Positions 32,308 through 43,624 of a stretch of 64,000 bases of DNA are shown here, one piece after another. The stretch comes from Bicyclus anynana. Its lineage: Eukaryota > Arthropoda > Insecta > Lepidoptera > Nymphalidae. A program made the translations under genes and the position numbers. The DNA is taken from assembly GCF_947172395.1 (NCBI RefSeq), contig NC_069099.1:12777740-12841739 (forward strand), written 5' to 3'. Under the pieces are notes generated by a model that was not told the origin of the DNA, ran no database searches, and was given only the letters and a program-made list of their open reading frames with translations. Position 1 is the stretch's first letter, and every line of letters begins with the position of its first letter.

Positions 32308-32634
32308 CTTTTTTTTATTCTTTACTAGTTAGCCCTTGATTACAATCTCACCTGATAGTAAGTGATGATGCAATCTAAGATGGAAGCGCGCCAACTTGTT
32401 AGGAGGAGGATGAAAATCTACACACCTTTCGGTTTCTACACGACGTCGTACCGGAATGCTAAATCGCTTGGCAGTACGTCTTTTTCGGTAGGGTGGTAAC
32501 TAGCCACGGCCGAAGCCTACCACCAGCCAGACCTGGACCAATTAAGAAAACCTCAATCGGCCCAGCTGGGGGTCGAACCCAGGACCTCCGTCTTGTAAAT
32601 CCACCGCGCACACCACTACGCTACGGAGGCCGTC
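32308..32634 (-). mobile_element. SINE-2, full length
   Basis: Complete minus-strand copy, forming a large inverted pair with 31840-32158 about 150 bp away. A transcript across both could fold into a stem of about 300 bp. Confidence 0.92.
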
Positions 32635-33034
32635 AAAGCCTACTTTTAATTTTTCTTTAAGACTTTTATCGATGATTATCTTACTTTGGATTAAAATCCT
32701 TTCTTTAAGTAACAATAATTTGTATAGCACTTTTGTTTGTTAGTGTCCAGGGCTGCCACACCCTAATGTAAGCACGGATGGGCAGCTGAAAGTTTGATGT
32801 GGGTAGGTTGACGCCAACCCTAGCGCCCGCGGCGATCTCCATACATATTTACCAGGGATTTAGCGAACGTATCACTCTGTACACATACCTACAACTACCT
32901 TGTATGTTACATGACGTGACTTGTAATGTGTCATGTTTTGTCAGCTTTAAAGCAATGCTGTTTGTTCATTTTGTAGTACAAATTTGGAAACATACAGCCC
33001 ACTACAGTGCCAGGCTTTCGTTTGATATGAGAGA
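32635..33034. other. No feature recognised
   Basis: No coding or repeat match. Modest GC patch at 32800-32840. Confidence 0.45.
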
Positions 33035-33230
33035 CTAGCTGACTCCGCGTGGTTATACCCGCGTGGTTCCCGTTCCCGTAAGAAAACGGGGATAATTTAT
33101 AGAATATAGCCTTCCTCGATAAATGGGCTATCTAACACTAAAAGAATTTTTGAAATCGGATCAGTAGTTCCTTAGATTAGCGCGTTCAATCAAACAAACA
33201 AACTCTTCAGCTTTATAATATTAGTATAGA
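33035..33230 (-). mobile_element. Non-autonomous Helitron (GCGCGG subfamily)
   Basis: Minus strand from TCTATACTAATATTATAAAG to GGTATAACCACGCGGAGTCA and CTAG. Both ends present; flanked by A/T. Confidence 0.75.
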
Positions 33231-33539
33231 TTTAAAATTCACTGCTGTAATGCTTGGTAATGATTGGTTGGGTAATAAGTATGCAACAACATTTGACTCG
33301 GTGACGTTGGCCACTAACGATCTTAAGCTAGCGCTGCATGCATGTGAACTTACTTGATCGTTAGTGGCTGGCTTAAGGAGAAAATTTATTCTGGCCTGTT
33401 GGTGAAAATTAATAAAAGAAATAATACATTAATAGTCCTATTTTTAGTCAGTGACAAGTAATGCTCTTAAATTGAAATATCTTTTAATGTTAAGTGGCGA
33501 CGAGATTTAACTTGGAAGATAAACAAGTTTATTCTATCC
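33231..33539. other. Inverted phrase around GATCGTTAGTGGC
   Basis: GCCACTAACGATC (33311) and GATCGTTAGTGGC (33356) are exact inverted copies about 32 bp apart. Otherwise featureless. Confidence 0.55.
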
Positions 33540-33547
33540 ATACCATA

Positions 33548-33852
33548 GAGAGCCCTGATAGCCCAGTGGATATGACCTCTGCCTCCGATTCCCAAGGGCG
33601 TGGGTTCGAATCCGGTCCGGGACATGCGCCTCCAACTTTTCAGTTGTGTGCATTTTATAAATTAAATATCACGTGTCTCAAAGGGTGAAGGAAAAACATC
33701 GTGAGGAAACCTGCATACCCAGAGAATTTTCTTAATTCTCTACGTGTCTTAAGTCTGCCAATCGGCATTGGGCCAGCGTGGTGGACTATTGGCCTAATCC
33801 CTCTAATCCTGAGAGGAGACTCGAGCTCAGCAGTGGGTTAATAATGATAATG
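33548..33852 (+). mobile_element. SINE-1 with 8-bp target duplication
   Basis: Full SINE-1, flanked by ATACCATA at 33540-33547 and 33853-33860. Tail TTAATAATGATAATG. Confidence 0.88.
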
Positions 33853-33918
33853 ATACCATACCCAAACTTAACATTTTTTACGTGGCTAGCCTACCTACCT
33901 AGTATACCTACTAGACTA

Positions 33919-33995
33919 GAACGTTAAATCGTCTTTGCCGGTAGGGTGTTAACTAGCCACGACCGATACCACCAGACCAGACCTGAGCTAATTAA
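33919..33995 (-). mobile_element. SINE-2 middle fragment
   Basis: GTCTTTGCCGGTAGGGTG and ACTAGCCACGACCGAT, decayed. Confidence 0.65.
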
Positions 33996-36559
33996 GAAAA
34001 TATAAAATCCTAAACTCTTATGAATCGAATCCAACCAACTACATGACGTCAGGACAAATAAGGCAGCAATGTATAATAATAATTATAATAAATATATTTT
34101 TTTTTATAAATTTTTAATAATGTTTTGTATTTTATACTTATATTGTTAAAAATAAAAAAAAAGAAGTAATAAATAAATGAGAGATTATAATAACTGATCT
34201 ATTGTCTGAACATTATATTACACGATCTTCAACGAGTTCGATGGTTGAAAGGATTATAATAATGAACCACAATTATAACTCGCGTCTAAGGGTTGGTTGT
34301 GAGGCGCGTGAATCTAATGATCAACAATTACAACAGTTGCCGCGCCGAGTTGTGAGAGCACAATCACGAGCGCCCCGCCCAACACTGTGCTTCATCCACG
34401 ACGTGTGGTACAAGTTATGAGATCTAGCTGCTGATTATAATATGACTTGTTACTAAGGGTTGGTTGTGTGGCGCGTGTATCTAATGATCAACAATTAAGA
34501 GCGCGCAGCACGTCGGTACGATATGGATAAAATTCGAAGCGCAAGCGAGACGCCGAATTATAGCTTTCACGTGAGTGAAAAGCACGGAGCAATTGATACG
34601 CGCGATGCAACGTGAGCGCCAAAAACATTTTTACTTAATTGCAAGTAAATTAAACAACATAACGAAAAACAAAATGGCCATGTTCAAGATATATAGCTAA
34701 TTTTCTATACAAAACAAAAATTTAAGAAAATAAGTTTGCTTTTCCTGAGATTGAAAAAAAAATGTGAGCAAAACATGTATTTTTCAAAAAAATAAACTAT
34801 CGAGAAAAGTTTTACAAATTGTGTATTTTGTATTGTCATAACGAAGCTAACACTTTGAAATATCATTTACCCAAATATCAGGCTCCTGACTTTTCCAGAA
34901 TCTGAGATCCAGAACCATTTGTAACCACCAAATTACATAATATTGCACACTCTTAAAATAGTTGCCGCTCCGAGTTGAGTTGAGTTGAGATAAAGTTATA
35001 AAAAAAAGTTATAAATCATGATAGTTAGTTGAGGTTTGAGTACAGAACCTTATTTTTGAAGTCAGTAGAACATAGTCAGCCTGCCATGACTGCCTGAATC
35101 TGAACGCAATAAACTCAAAATTAATATGAAGGATAATAGGAATATAAGGATACAATTCGTTTCAATCACTACATACAGATATTTCTAGGATCTTCTTAAA
35201 TAAACTCTGATTTGAAACAAAGATATTTTTAATTTCGATTTTAATGCAATTACTAAAGAAATCCCTAGCTCTTTTTTATCCAAGAGTTGTCCTAGAAATC
35301 CCCTAGCTCTTCGTCTTATCCAAGAGTTGTCCACGTATGACAATAATAATACTAATGACTATTGACGTGGAGGAGTCGTGATTTACTTTACTTATTAAAA
35401 AAATTCGTTATTAAAATAAAAAATATTCGCTTTTAAATTAGACCACACATGAATCCAAAAGCACAAAACACCCAATACCATTAATGATTGCGGGACTAAT
35501 GCCTAATGATTAATGATAGGTTTATTGTCTTTAACAAGAGATATCGGGCACGATTTCTTAATTCAGTAATTAGATGAGGCAACGAGAGCAAATTTTGAGA
35601 TGAGTGATTGCGATCATTTGCTGTTATGATTGTGATTTGTGATCGGTTTGAGTGTCAATCGTGATTAAGTTTCAGCTAGATTGACTTTATCATTGTGATT
35701 ATTGTAGAGTTAAATTATTGTAATAGTAGTATTTTTTGGGGCCCTTCCATGTTTTATGATATCTTTATGTACTGAAATTGAAGATCTTGTTGTCTTAGCT
35801 TATTTGTGCTGTTACAAACCAGTTCATGGAAGATAATTTGATGTTTTTTTCTTGATCTTGTAAATGCCGTAGGCTCCTTAATGGGACCTTAGCGGCGTTA
35901 CAGGAGTTTACATCTTGAAACCTGGCTCGTTAGTGATCTACTAAACTTAAGGTCTAGTCAGAACTCCAGAGTTAGAAACACCGATTTGAATCAGAAGGAA
36001 CATTGTCGTGTGTTTGGACTTATTCAATAGAAAACTGATTAGGCGAAGATTGTTAGAGCATTTTAGGCCACTATTAGGCCTTTGGTCCTAACTACACGCC
36101 TTTCCACCAAACCGACCAAAAACTAGACCAATTAAAAAAAATCGCTTTGTCTTTCTTTGCGATGACACGAAAATATGAGCGATATTTCAAATCTGTCTTT
36201 TTTATGTTAACATATTTCTGACACAAAAGTCGTTCTATTCAAAATATTCAATCTCAACTTTTTCCTATTATGTTCGCTTTCATGGTAAGCCTATTGAGAG
36301 ACTATCCAGCGTTATGTACGGAGGCATTTGACCTAGTTTGCCTCAGAAGAGCACATTAATCAATATTTTTGTCAAGGTTGTGATTGCAATTAATGATCGA
36401 TATTCAGCCCAGAACAGATACACAATGTGTACCTACCCGATATACATTATTTCTAATTACCTTTAGATACATTTATACAAGGTTAAAATGCACATTAAGG
36501 TCTTTTTAAAGAAACTTAAAAATAATGCAGATTAGTATCTGTTATTTGTATAATCAAAA
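33996..36559. other. No gene seen; two small direct repeats
   Basis: CTAAGGGTTGGTTGTG.GGCG with TCTAATGATCAACAATTA follows at 34286 and 34453 (45 bp, 167 bp apart) in a CG-rich patch. At 35257-35333 a unit of about 38 bp (CCTAGCTCTT..TATCCAAGAG) is tandemly doubled. The remainder is AT-rich without coding signal. Confidence 0.55.
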
Positions 36560-36654
36560 AAAATTAAAAGTAATATCTTCTTTTATTTCCGCCAGGGTAC
36601 AATGACTGGACCTGGGCTCCATACAATTTTGGACCATTGCCTTTCAGCCAAGAC
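36560..36654 (-). mobile_element. GGTCC-MITE end fragment
   Basis: Minus strand GGTCCAAAATTGTATGGAGC, CCAGGTCCAGTCATTGTACC, GGAAATAAAAGAAGATATTA: the first about 90 bp of the family. Confidence 0.75.
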
Positions 36655-37665
36655 GCATCAGTAGCCGCAACGCAAAGATAAGATCAATCAATCAATCAAT
36701 CAATTTATTTCTTGCAGATACATGCATTATTTATACAGGTGGTCGGTAGATGTAGATGGTAAATGTATCTTGCCAATTAGACATGCAAATTATTTATTAA
36801 GTATTTAATGATTCAAATGACAATTTCACCATTTAAGACCACACACACACTTACACACAAACTTTTTTCTTTATAATATTAGTGTGATGACTCATCGAGC
36901 ATGAAAATAATTTGGTAAATTTTCCACCATTAAACAGTTATTTACCAAAAGTAGCTGTCGTACTCAGTAATGAGCATGTTTCAGCTCAAATTGCCTACAG
37001 CGCCGAAACACGCAGTATCGACGTAACGGCGTCAATTACCGATTTCAGTTGTGATTATGTGGATAACTGAGTGTAATATGACGAACTAGTAAACGCCTGT
37101 GGCTTCATCCGCATCATATCCAAAAAAGTATTTAAAGAATTCTTAATAACACAAAATAATGACGAGGTTGACTGAAGAGTATTACATAATACGAGTACAA
37201 GAAAAACCTAACACAAAACACACCCACACCCACACTCATGCACACACGCATATACACATGTTTTTAGTTTTATTTATACCTACCCACTATGATTAATTTT
37301 AAATATTTTTCATTACGGCTTGTTATGGAAGAGTGGAGACTCTCTAAACTCTTAAAAGAAGACTAGCCTTTAATTATTTGTTATTCGATTGATGTTACTG
37401 AAATTAACTACATATTTTTATTTATTATTTTTTTTAATGCTTTTTCTCCTCAATAGCTCAACAGTAAAAGAGGTCGAGGAGAGGCTTTCTAATATGTCAG
37501 AAATAACCTGCTGTCGTCAGATTACTATGTTCATTATCTAGATGTTAGAATTTATTGCCTGAGCTATTTGTTGGTAGGCTTTGGCCGTGGCTAGTTTTAG
37601 TATGGTGCCGCCAAGACATCCAGGCCCGCTATAATCTTTACTTCGCCTTAAGTTTGTTATATAAG
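36655..37665. other. No gene seen; (AATC)n at 36683-36708
   Basis: The (AATC)n run followed by AATTTATTTCTTGC looks like a minus-strand LINE tail. A Helitron-like CTAGTAAACGCCTGTGGCTT is at 37086. CA-rich stretch at 37200-37260. A SINE-2-like TTTGGCCGTGGCTAGTT is at about 37579. Confidence 0.45.
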
Positions 37666-38062
37666 TCATCATCATCATTATTAACAACCAATGGACGTCC
37701 AATGCTCGACATAGGCCTCTTGCATGGACTTCCAAACAAAACTATCTCGAGCCGCCAGCATCCAGCGGTTCCCTGTAACCCCCGCTCGATGTCCTCGGTC
37801 CACCTAGAGGGGGGTCGAACAACAAATGCGTTTTCCGGTGCATGGTCGCAATTCCAGCACCTAAGGACCCCAACGTCCATTGCGAACGTCCCAACGGCCC
37901 GTCGAACTATGTGGCCTGTCCAATGCCACTTCAGCTTTACGACTCGCTGAGCTATGTTAGTGACTTTGGTTCTTCTCCTAATTTGTGATTCGATCACGCA
38001 GATAAACTCCAAGGATAGCTCGCTCCATCGCTCGCTGACTAACTTTAAGCCTTTTAATAGGG
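37666..38062 (-). pseudogene. LINE-R C-terminal and 3' end
   Basis: Minus strand encodes RRRTKVTNIAQRVVKLKWHW, then TGHIVRR, and after frame slips RPPSRWTEDIERG. It ends in the AGGCCTATGTC..ATTGGT segment and an ATGATGATGA tail. The RTE-like polymerase C-terminus is recognisable. Confidence 0.82.
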
Positions 38063-38532
38063 TACATAAGAGTTATATAAGTACTTATAGGTATTATATG
38101 CTGTATGCATAATGCATACAATTTTGACATGGCGTCTAATGTATTTGATATCCATTGATACCGCTGAGCGTAGATACAATCCGGCTAGTTTACGAACGCA
38201 CCGTCGAGCACAATATATCTCTGTCAAGACATACCTACTAAAACAATTATAATAATATTTGATTAGTTCTTTGATGCAAAAGTAACACGTTATGTCATCG
38301 TGGTCTCTTTCCGAATGCTATCGCTTAAATACCAAGAGATTTAAGAATACAGAGAAGCTTGATGCTAATTATTCTTTGTTTATGGCCTTTTTCCTTACTT
38401 GGTTACAAAGACATCGCCAAGGGACTGAGATGCTTAGTGATTCAAAAAATATAACTAAATACAAAGCAACTAAAAGTCAAGGTCATACAGTCGATTTGCT
38501 TGCAATAACAATCGCCGTAGAAATATTAGATA
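38063..38532. other. No feature recognised
   Basis: The 90-codon frame at 38292-38564 runs into the Helitron end and has no known domain. Confidence 0.45.
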
Positions 38533-38620
38533 CTAGCTGTCGCCGCGCGGTTTCACCCGCGTAATTCCCGTTCCCGTAGGAATATGGGGCTAATATATAG
38601 CCTTATAGCCTTCCTCGGTC
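38533..38620 (-). mobile_element. Helitron 3' end fragment (GCGCGG subfamily)
   Basis: CTAGCTGTCGCCGCGCGGTT, TCACCCGCGTAATTCCCG, then TATAGCCTTCCTCGG, where it stops. Confidence 0.7.
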
Positions 38621-39748
38621 CAATTTAAGAAATCTCAGGAAATTTTGTTCTTAAAAAATAGCATTTAATTTCCTTAGTTTTTCGTATCCGCTATAAAGTA
38701 AGCATAAACGTCTTCGTCCCCAACACTTCACCATAAATTACTTAATTATCTCGAGCATATAATTAACTGCGTACGAAATTTTAATAATCAATCTCCGAAA
38801 GAAAGTACAGTTAGCCGCCGAGGACGGTACATAAAAAATAATGAGCGCATTAAAATATGTAAGACGCGTTAGGAGTTTAGATGTGCGCGTTGGGCTATGA
38901 ATCTAGCGGTCTGATATGAAATTCTAAAAATACACTAATTTTTATAACTATGTATGATTACATCAGTCGTTATATTTTTTACTATTCTCCCATATCCCAT
39001 GTAATAACCCTTTCCCTTCTAAGACGCGTTTTTTGTTCGGTCCCTGCGAAATCGTATTAAACGGGTTCTACTGTATTTTTAAGTCATTAAATGACAAGCA
39101 TCATTAAATGACAATGATGCTGGGAGATAATTAAATCGGCTTTCATCTTTACACGAGCAGTAGAGTTATATGTAAAAAAAAAATAATATTGCAAAAACAT
39201 ATTTTTATAAAACAGTTGTCCAGTGACTTCTTAACAGACTTTTTTAACCGGTGGAGTCTCTACAAAAGTCAAACTTGATGTTTAAAAAAGGTTTGTTAAT
39301 TACTTCAAATAAATTAATTTTATGCATTTTTTTCAATCCCTCGCGAAAAAGAGACGAATCAAAGAATATGAACTAAAAAAAAACAAAGAATCCAAGAATA
39401 AAGAACAAGTTGATGTTGATTACAGAATGAAATTGAAAACGTTACTACGTAAAATACGTTAAATTTTACGTAGTTCTTTTTTGCAGGGTCTAGGTGGTCT
39501 GACTTTTAGGTTTAATTTCCAAATAATCGCACATTTCGGTGCTTCACGAAGACAAGTTGCATGTATTGAAAATCGTGACAGATGATCAGACGCGATCGTG
39601 TGAATTTGATAGTGAAATATAATGTTTGGGACTTGGCCTATCAGGTACAGTCGGCATAATCAGTGCAATTACATTTTACAAATCAAGGCAAAGTCGGGTC
39701 TGAAATGCTGAAAACTTTTTTTTTGCGCTTATAAGATAAGGTAAAGTA
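38621..39748. other. No gene seen; small palindromes
   Basis: ACTACGTAAAAT (39444-39455) and its reverse complement (39463-39474) form a 12-bp stem. GTCATTAAATGAC-type palindromes lie near 39085-39110. Confidence 0.5.
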
Positions 39749-40252
39749 TTAATTTGTACAAACGAAAAGGAGATTTAAACCCACGTCTTACTAGACACGG
39801 GCATAAGTTAGTTATTTCTGCATATCGTCTCCAAAGAGTAAAAAAATCTTTTGTAGGTTTGGGTGTACTCTTCTATAATAAGATCCCCAAGACTGTGATG
39901 GACCTGCCAATACATAGCTTTAAGCAATGTGTTAAAAAACATTTACTTAGTCGAGGGTACTACAACATTGATGAGTTCCTTAATGATAAAGATGCTTGGA
40001 TTCCGTTGGATCAGCTTCCACCTTCACACAGAAAGTAAAACTATAAGAAATGTAATTGTTATTAATTGTAAATTATAATACTGTATGACTTTTTCAAAAG
40101 AGCAACTGTTGAGTTTCTTGCCGGTATCTTCTCAGCAGAACCTGCCTTCCGAACCGGTGGTAGAATCTTTACAAATAGTCAACTGACGTGTCAAAAGTGC
40201 TTGTAAACTGAGCCTACTTGAAATAAATGATTTTTGATTTTTGATTTGAAGG
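39749..40252 (+). pseudogene. LINE-J C-terminus with 3' UTR and tail
   Basis: A 94-codon frame (39754-40038) is intact to its stop: YKRKGDLNPRLTRHGHKL, then GLGVLFYNKIPKTVMDLP, FKQCVKKHLLSRGYYNIDEF. The order (F/Y)YN+IP, LP...FK..VK..L, YY...EF is typical of the C-terminus of jockey/CR1-like LINE polymerases. A 3' UTR follows (TTCTTGCCGGTATCTTCTCA, GAACCGGTGGTAGAATC) and a TTGATTTTTGATT tail. The polymerase core is missing. Confidence 0.8.
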
Positions 40253-40629
40253 GTCAACATTCTAATAGACAAGATAAAGCCGTGAGGTTCCATCCAAGAT
40301 TCTAAATATTGTGAATTATGATTTGAGAAATATTATTTTGTCTTAATATCAACTTCATGTTGAAACAAAATTAAGATTTTTATTGTTCAAAATTACTCCG
40401 GACTCGTTATTATTATAAAAAATTTCTGTTTAGCTCAATTATTGATGATTATTATTGAAATAAAAAAATTAAATTATATGTTTAGATGTCATCTGAAAAC
40501 TTTACTCTGTGCTCTACGTGCTCTACGCATATTTCACCCCGAAACCGGAGCAACCTAAAGAAATGCTGACTGTACAAAGTTAACATTTTCGTTGATAATA
40601 ATTGCAATTAATTACTAATGAATACATGC
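40253..40629. other. No feature recognised
   Basis: AT-rich, no match. Confidence 0.45.
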
Positions 40630-40795
40630 ACACAGCGCAGCGTTGGTTGACCCCCTACCAGGTGGACTGACGACATCAAACGAGTCGCAGGGAGTCGCTG
40701 GATGCAGGCGGCTCAGTATCGTGATGTTTGGAAGTCCCTACAAAAGGCCTATGTCATGCAGTGGACGTCCATCGGCTCATATGATGATATGTCCA
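40630..40795 (+). mobile_element. LINE-R 3' end
   Basis: GCACACAGCGCAGCGTTGGT, GGTGGACTGACGACATCAAA, CAAAAGGCCTATGTCATGCA, ending TCATATGATGATATG. Equivalent to the last about 50 codons plus tail. Confidence 0.82.
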
Positions 40796-41624
40796 CTTGT
40801 TTAAATTATAAAGTAAATAAAGTTTGAAATTTTGTAGTACCGATTTTTTTGCTGACCCTGACAAGAGCTGCCGAAATTTCAAAGACGTCGGCCTTCAACG
40901 ATATAATCCTTACACGTCCGTCACACAAGCGAACAAGGGCGAAACTCGCGTGGCACAAGTTTTAATTATATTAATGCCCACTGTTTCATGCAACCACTTT
41001 CTACTCACGACTTGACGCGTGTATGTTTGTATGTATATATCAGGCTAGGTTAATTAGTATGTAGATGATTCGTTTCGACATGTCCTTCTATGTTGTTGGG
41101 TAACTAATGTGACTGGAGCATCTTTGCATGCGTTCGATTGTTTCTTTCTTTGTATTACCTACATCATTGATTCCCAAAATGGTCCTGTCCACGAAAACCT
41201 TCACGAGGTCCTACGTCGGTGATATAAAAAAAATCGTAAATCCACGAAAATGATCAACACAATGAATATCATAGTTGTTTCATACGGCATTGGGAGTTTT
41301 CTAAATGTGAAATTGGTCTATGAGAAAAAAACATTGTGAACCTCTGGATTACTTTAAACATTTTCTTTTTTGTCAACCGTGTGACTTGCCTGTTTAATTA
41401 AATACAAGATATTTACTTGATTTATCTTTATCAGATTATTTTTAATATTTTAGGATGTATCTCCTTTAGCTTCTTTTAGATAGAAAAGTAAATTTAGAGT
41501 CTAAATCCAACATGCTATTCCAATAATTGGCAAAGTTAGGATAATAATGTTTGGCTATTAATCAATTACTACCAGATGATAATGATTATGAGTGCTTATG
41601 ATGATGATGGCTTAACACCACCAA
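40796..41624. other. No feature recognised
   Basis: A moderate-GC patch at 40850-41010 carries a 63-codon frame without known domain. The rest is AT-rich. Confidence 0.45.
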
Positions 41625-41770
41625 CTTTTTAACTCCTTATTTAACAATATTACAAAAGACAGAAAAGCTCGGTATTCGAAAGCCCGATCCGTGACTCGAA
41701 CCCAGTACCTCGTTGGCCTCGTGGTTAGCCTCATGTAACCACTGAGGCTAACCACTAACCCAACGAGGCA
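41625..41770 (-). mobile_element. Third-type SINE with duplicated inverted head
   Basis: Minus strand: CTGCCTCGTTGGGTTAGTGG, B box GGGTTCGAGTC, then GGGCTTTCGAATACCGAGCT. The head is present in both orientations (41708-41768), giving a strong hairpin. Confidence 0.65.
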
Positions 41771-41784
41771 GAGGCAGACTGAAA

Positions 41785-41960
41785 TATTATCATCATATGA
41801 GCCGATGGACGTCCACTGCAGGACATAGGCCTTTTGTAGGGGCTTCCAAACATCACGAACCTGAGCCGCCTGCATCCAGCGAATACCTGCGACTCGCTGA
41901 TGTCGTCAGTCCACCTGGTGGGGGGTTTACCAATACTGCATTTTCTAGTGCGGGGTCGCC
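41785..41960 (-). mobile_element. LINE-R 3' end
   Basis: ATTATCATCATATGAGCCGA, GTCCACTGCAGGACATAGGC, CTTTTGTAGGGGCTTCCAAA, then TTCTAGTGCGGGGTCGCC. 5'-truncated, lying 15 bp from the third-type SINE. Confidence 0.82.
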
Positions 41961-42602
41961 AAGCGAAATATAAAAAAAAAAAACAAAAATAACTATACGG
42001 GTCTAATAAGCATATTATAAATTCTATGAAGAATATTTTATACCATAACTTGTATAACCCTGGCTTTCTCTTTAAGAGGAAAGCAAAATAACACAACGCG
42101 GTATAAATTTCAATATGAAATTATTTAACCCTTCAATGCGCGACGCGGGGCGACCCTGTTTAATTACCGATGGGTACAAAATATTAATGAAGTATCTGAT
42201 ACAGACATGTCTAAAGGTTCCTCGACTTTTGGGATTTCACGTCGCTTTTGGTAATTTAATAAGCGAGGGTGGAGTTTTGTGAAACAACGGCTTTAATAAT
42301 ATAAAAGGAAACTATTTGGTTATGGGCTCGAGAGTAATTCGGTTTATATTTTACGTGAGGAATTAATAGTTTAATACGATCGATCGGTTAATGTTTGTGT
42401 GGTTATTTGGGTTTGATTACTTTTAGGTACGTAAAGTTTCTGATTTTGGTAGTCAGAATTCAGGTTGATTCTTGGAAGTGTTAGTAGGCATTTTAGTACC
42501 TACTACTTCTTGATTTGTTGATTTAAAGCTTTTCTTCTCTTTAGTAGATAGGTATAATGGCAGAGCCAAGATCTTCTGTAAATATTCCAGTTTTTGTAGG
42601 GT
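41961..42602. other. No gene seen
   Basis: A GC-richer stretch (42125-42290; CGACGCGGGGCGACCCTG) contains a TTAATTACC homeodomain-like core and may be regulatory. Confidence 0.35.
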
Positions 42603-42785
42603 TCGTTTTTACATAGGATAAATCAAATTTTTAAAGATCTTAACAAAATTCCACAGAAATGTACTTTTATTCTAAGTCACGAGTTTTCCCGAATACTTTT
42701 TACATAGAAAAAATCATTTTTTTAAGGTTCTTAACAAAATTCCACAGAAATGTACTTCTATTCTAAGTCCCTAGTTTTATCGAAT
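42603..42785 (+). repeat. 91-bp tandem duplication
   Basis: CTTAACAAAATTCCACAGAA and flanking TTTTTACATAG..AA.TCA and TATTCTAAGTC blocks occur twice, 91 bp apart. Confidence 0.85.
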
Positions 42786-43624
42786 ACCAACGTAAGTATT
42801 CTTTTTTATTTGACTCAAGTATTTTAAATATTAAATGTTTTCTCCTCTGCAAAATAAAAGAAGAAAATAAGTTCTAAAAGACATCACTAAAGTTACATCT
42901 AATTTATACTTAATACCTAATAAATAATAAAACAAAATCACAACTCAACCCTCTTTATACAAAAGCTGTATACCTTCTGTATACCCACCTACATAAATTA
43001 AAAAACTTCTCCGTGCGCCCAGTTCTGATTCAAAGGCCTACGCAATTTTGTCAAAATTCACAAGCATTAATATCAATATGTGGGGCAAAAAAGGCCCCGT
43101 AATATCCTCCGGGTCCCTCCCGGCTTTATTTATCAAAGCCGACCCATAACCCTTTCGTCGTTACGCGAATTAAATTTCTTTTGCCGTCATTTCCCGTGCA
43201 TTATCTCGGTTAAAATCATAATGGTGGGACGTGTTCCACAATGGCGGGGTCTGTTAGTCCCGACTTCATTAATGTACGCGGAATTTTATTAAAATGTAAC
43301 GTCGCGCTTAAGGGTTAAAGGGACGTGGATTAATAAAGGAGAGAATGCTTACTTAGTCGCTTTACTCTCTTTTTTGTAAATAATTGATAAGTTTGTTATT
43401 TAATAAAATGTTTCGAGGTTTTGTAATAAGGTTTTTTAGGTAGCTACTAAGTTTTATTGCGTAAAAATTATATTGGCATGACAGTAGAAGATTAAATTTC
43501 ATTGCTAGACCTTGGCGACTCATATCAAATATTTTTCAGTTTACTATTTCAGTTACGTATCGTTCAGTGTAAGTTTATTAATCTTTCATATATTTCCAGC
43601 TATAATAAGAGCTTTTTTCTTTAA
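42786..43624. other. No gene seen; candidate conserved non-coding island 43075-43330
   Basis: The island (GGCCCCGTAATATCCTCCGG, ACCCTTTCGTCGTTACGCGA, CATAATGGTGGGACGTGTTC) is unlike any repeat here and has clustered TTAAA/ATTAA cores. Its style resembles the island at 61860-62060. Confidence 0.35.

Noticed and set aside
36683..36708. (AATC)n as an independent microsatellite of interest
   Set aside because: Likely just a LINE tail; simple repeat with little information.
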